Source of the DNA: Vibrio sinensis
GTDB lineage: Bacteria > Pseudomonadota > Gammaproteobacteria > Enterobacterales > Vibrionaceae
Assembly: GCF_003605645.1 (NCBI RefSeq)
Contig: NZ_QVMU01000021.1
Coordinates: forward strand, 18,617 to 82,616
Length of the DNA stretch: 64,000 bases
Direction of reading: 5' to 3'
Made by a program: the position numbers and the translations under genes. How positions within the stretch are numbered: position 1 is the stretch's first letter; every line of letters begins with the position of its first letter. Below, one piece after another: positions 61,931 through 64,000 of the stretch. The notes under the pieces were generated by a model. The model did no database searches and was not told where the DNA came from. It saw only the letters and a list, made by a program, of their open reading frames with translations.

Positions 61931-63202
61931 ATGTATGACAGTATCTCGTTATTTGTTGGCGCTCTGTTGGATGGGGTGATTGGCCCCAACCTTTTTGTAC
62001 CGGGAGAGCCATTTTTCATCGCCGCAGGTTATCAAGCGCATCAAGGTATTTGGACCGGGGTTGTCGCTGTGTTGTTGGGCGGCTTATTGGGTGATCAGTG
62101 CAGTTATTGGATAGGTCGTCGCGTTGGAAAGTCGGCCCAGCGCAAGCTTATAATTTGGCAACCAAAGACTCGTCGACCAATTGCTCGTTGTCGTCGTTTA
62201 CTGTTTAAAAAGGCGAATTACGTCTTGCTGTTTGCTCGACTGCTTGGTCCTGTAGCTTGGGTTGTTCCTTTTATTGCTGGAACGCACCAAATTCAGTGGC
62301 GTCGTTTCTCTTTCTTTTCAACGATTGGACTTTTATTAGGGGCTTCACAATTTATATTTTGGGGCTACCTGCTCAGTTACGGGATAGACAATTTTCCTTG
62401 GCTTCAAGAAGTCATCATCTTTGTTCGAGAGCATGTTTATACCATAGTGGCTGTGGCATCAAGTATGGCCTTTCTTTACGTAGGGTACCGATTACGCTGG
62501 CGAAAGATGGCCGCTAAATTTTGCTTAGTACTACTGGGTTCAATGTTACTAACCAACTATGGACACTTCTTTTGGCTATCTGACGATTTTGCGACTCAAG
62601 AAGATCATCGACTATTGAGTAATGAGTTCATAGTCCCATCTCAAATCGACTTTAAAGTTTACCCTGGAAAATCATCGATATTTGATGCTCAAGCTGTCAA
62701 CATTGTCTATGTGGGAACGAACCCTCGAGGTTTGATGCAGCATTTAGGTTGGATTGAAAATCAGACATTTTCACGCAATGATATCGAATGGCAAGATTAC
62801 ATTCAGTTATTGAAAAACAACACACCACCTGTTTCCGACCTGTTTTGGAATAATCAGCCCCAGCAAATGGCATTTCAACTTCCCGGAGATTTGATTCGTC
62901 GTAGTCATATACGATGGTGGTTAGCTGGCACCGATCAAGAGAGCAATCAGCCATTGTGGATCGGGGCAATCAGCTATGATGATGGCCTACAACTGACGCC
63001 GTACTCGGGTATTGTCACCGTACTGCACAGTATCGATCCTAATGTCGATTCTGAACGAGACCGATTTGCGCGACAAGTTCTGATGGCAATGTCACCAAAT
63101 CAAGTGAGTTATCAGCCACTGCTAGATCCGATAGAAAAAGATGAAGAACATGATTATTTTACTGATGGCCATATTCTCGTGATTAAAAACGTAGAGGTTT
63201 AA
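61931..63202 (+). CDS. DedA/VTT-LssY_C fusion membrane protein
   Basis: A 423-residue protein with two modules. Residues 1-195 form a DedA (SNARE-associated/VTT) domain with 'FVPGEPFFIAAGYQ' and 'FARLLGPVAWVVPFIAG'; DedA proteins are linked to undecaprenyl-phosphate recycling. Residues about 195-423 form a soluble extracytoplasmic domain of the LssY C-terminal type ('VNIVYVGTNPRGLMQHLGW'). The start ATG 61931 follows GGTAAG. Its function is unknown; it pairs with the glycosyltransferase. Confidence 0.85.
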   Translation: MYDSISLFVGALLDGVIGPNLFVPGEPFFIAAGYQAHQGIWTGVVAVLLGGLLGDQCSYWIGRRVGKSAQRKLIIWQPKTRRPIARCRRLLFKKANYVLLFARLLGPVAWVVPFIAGTHQIQWRRFSFFSTIGLLLGASQFIFWGYLLSYGIDNFPWLQEVIIFVREHVYTIVAVASSMAFLYVGYRLRWRKMAAKFCLVLLGSMLLTNYGHFFWLSDDFATQEDHRLLSNEFIVPSQIDFKVYPGKSSIFDAQAVNIVYVGTNPRGLMQHLGWIENQTFSRNDIEWQDYIQLLKNNTPPVSDLFWNNQPQQMAFQLPGDLIRRSHIRWWLAGTDQESNQPLWIGAISYDDGLQLTPYSGIVTVLHSIDPNVDSERDRFARQVLMAMSPNQVSYQPLLDPIEKDEEHDYFTDGHILVIKNVEV

Positions 63203-63360
63203 TCTGGAGTGAGAGGGAGCGATCTGTGCAGTGCATAGATTTATCGTATCCCGATATAAAAAGTGGCTTTGCTAGGCGCTTTATAAGGTATCCGATAAAT
63301 AGGTATCAGTCTCGGATACCTTGGACTACAATGTGCCAATTGAAAACATTGTAGATATCA

Positions 63361-63669
63361 ATGACTATAAAAGTTAAAAATATTACCGAGCCAGAAGTTA
63401 CGTGCTCGAACTGCCAAGCTTGTTGCTGCCGATTAGAAGTCATGATTCTTACTGATACAGGTGTTCCAGAAGAACATATTTTGGTTGACAAATGGGGCGG
63501 AGAAACAATGCTTCGCCTTGATGATGGTTGGTGTTCTGCTCTCGATCGTGAAACGTATATGTGCTCGATATACGAGCTTAGACCTTGGATTTGTAGAGAG
63601 TTTGAAATGGGCTCTTATGAATGTCAGGATGAACGTGATGAGTGTTTAGGTCCGTCAAGTCCGAAGTGA
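63361..63669 (+). CDS. YkgJ-like cysteine-cluster protein
   Basis: A 102-residue protein with the CxxCxxCC pattern ('CSNCQACCC') and later cysteines in 'WCSALDRETYMCSIY' and 'RPWICREFEMG'. This matches the YkgJ/UPF0153 metal- or Fe-S-binding family. The ribosome-binding site is weak. It is unlinked to the genes on either side. Confidence 0.8.
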   Translation: MTIKVKNITEPEVTCSNCQACCCRLEVMILTDTGVPEEHILVDKWGGETMLRLDDGWCSALDRETYMCSIYELRPWICREFEMGSYECQDERDECLGPSSPK

Positions 63670-63855
63670 TGTTCTTATTATACAGATGGTTATTCAATAT
63701 CCAGACAGCAATAGTCAGGCAACATGACTCTGTCTGTTAAGCAAAGCATTTTGTCGGCGAAGTATCGTATTCGCTTGGCTAAGCAAAGTTATCTATGGGC
63801 ATGTTATCTACGGGTAGCTCGATTATAGACAATAAAAAACCGCAGTTATTTTCTT
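63670..63855. other. Intergenic region after the YkgJ-like gene
   Basis: About 190 bases with no gene of acceptable length; a 34-codon frame beginning at the ATG near 63724 lacks a ribosome-binding site. Confidence 0.3.
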
Positions 63856-63887
63856 AATGCCACTCGCTTAAGAGCGAGTGGCATTTT
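63856..63887 (+). terminator. Terminator-like hairpin at the right end
   Basis: Perfect 13-base stem AATGCCACTCGCT / AGCGAGTGGCATT with a TAAG loop and T tract. The right arm lies over the last codons of the minus-strand frame below. Confidence 0.8.
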
Positions 63888-64000
63888 TATCTCTAGAGCG
63901 TGAGGGGTATTTTTGCGCTTTTTTTAGCACAGCTCTGGGGTAAGGCTTTCTTTTTCTCTTTTTAGGAAGTATTAGCCGTTTGCCATTGTCCCTCAACTCT
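63868..64000 (-). CDS. C-terminal end of a putative IS4-type transposase, cut by the window edge
   Basis: A minus-strand frame (codon boundary at 63999) is open from the right edge to TAA at 63868-63870, giving 43 visible residues. They include 'RLILPKKRKRKPYPRAVL' then 'KYPSRS', a basic C-terminus like that of IS4-family transposases ('YPRxVK...YP'). The rest of the gene and its inverted repeats lie outside. If correct, an insertion sequence begins near here; a decayed copy is equally possible. Confidence 0.5.
   Translation of the reverse strand, partial: ELRDNGKRLILPKKRKRKPYPRAVLKKAQKYPSRSRDKNATRS

Noticed and set aside
63724..63840. 34-codon ORF after the YkgJ-like gene
   Set aside because: No ribosome-binding site and no family; length is within chance expectation.
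1..64000. tRNA, rRNA or CRISPR arrays
   Set aside because: No cloverleaf with TTCGAATCC-type arm, no rRNA signature and no regularly spaced direct repeats were found by reading.

Overview
The window looks like chromosome I backbone of a Vibrio (Vibrionaceae, Gammaproteobacteria). The evidence is recognisable protein families in vibrio-like order: sdaA-sdaC-nudL, pabB-fumA, ycjX-ycjF-tyrR-rimJ, ribA next to an iron-regulated imelysin operon, and ldtD-mepK-ycbL. Genome-level statements come from protein recognition and recalled synteny; no database search was run. I found no rRNA, tRNA or CRISPR array. The only trace of a mobile element is a probable transposase 3' end cut by the right edge.

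Layout. 1-2252: two overlapping uncharacterised genes, the first truncated at the left edge. 2253-5602: an 880-base gap, a cold-shock gene, a small unknown gene, and a LysR regulator divergent from a PACE-family efflux pump. 5816-10150: an Fe-S type old yellow enzyme, aspC, and a von Willebrand A lipoprotein. 10281-16184: a three-gene operon (MalX-like PTS permease, MalY-like C-S lyase/aminotransferase, M20 peptidase) divergent from a PRD/BglG-like regulator. 16316-17087: two paralogous small proteins of unknown function. 17350-22683: asnS, a chemoreceptor with a periplasmic CXXCH haem motif, queD, and a soluble double-PAS chemoreceptor. 22876-31957: serine catabolism (sdaC-sdaA), nudL, an H-NOX/hybrid-kinase nitric-oxide sensing pair, pabB and fumA. 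32098-39333: a small membrane protein, ycjX-ycjF-tyrR-rimJ and two downstream genes, a 59-codon ORF, and ribA. 39435-44342: Fur box and a four-gene imelysin/dihaem operon. 44471-48322: murein genes ldtD-mepK-ycbL and a convergent DUF2982 gene. 48595-48969: a small basic protein with a histone-H1-like layout. 49391-54619: a TRAP transporter followed by a Cache histidine kinase and a NarL-type regulator. 54719-60732: a DOPA-dioxygenase-like protein, a DEAD-box helicase, an APC transporter, RarD, a PilZ protein and ribosomal protein L25. 61175-64000: a glycosyltransferase with a DedA-LssY fusion, a cysteine-cluster protein, and the transposase fragment.

Functional themes. Signal sensing is prominent: an NO sensor, two chemoreceptors, a Cache two-component system and a PilZ protein. 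Two regions are the best candidates for little-described biology. One is the PTS / C-S lyase / M20 peptidase operon, whose gene combination suggests uptake and cleavage of a conjugated amino-acid compound. The other is the Fur-box-preceded operon, which pairs one imelysin with a canonical motif and one without it, together with a dihaem enzyme. Many coding regions begin at a start codon inside the longest open frame; I chose starts from Shine-Dalgarno spacing, signal peptides and the usual family N-terminus.
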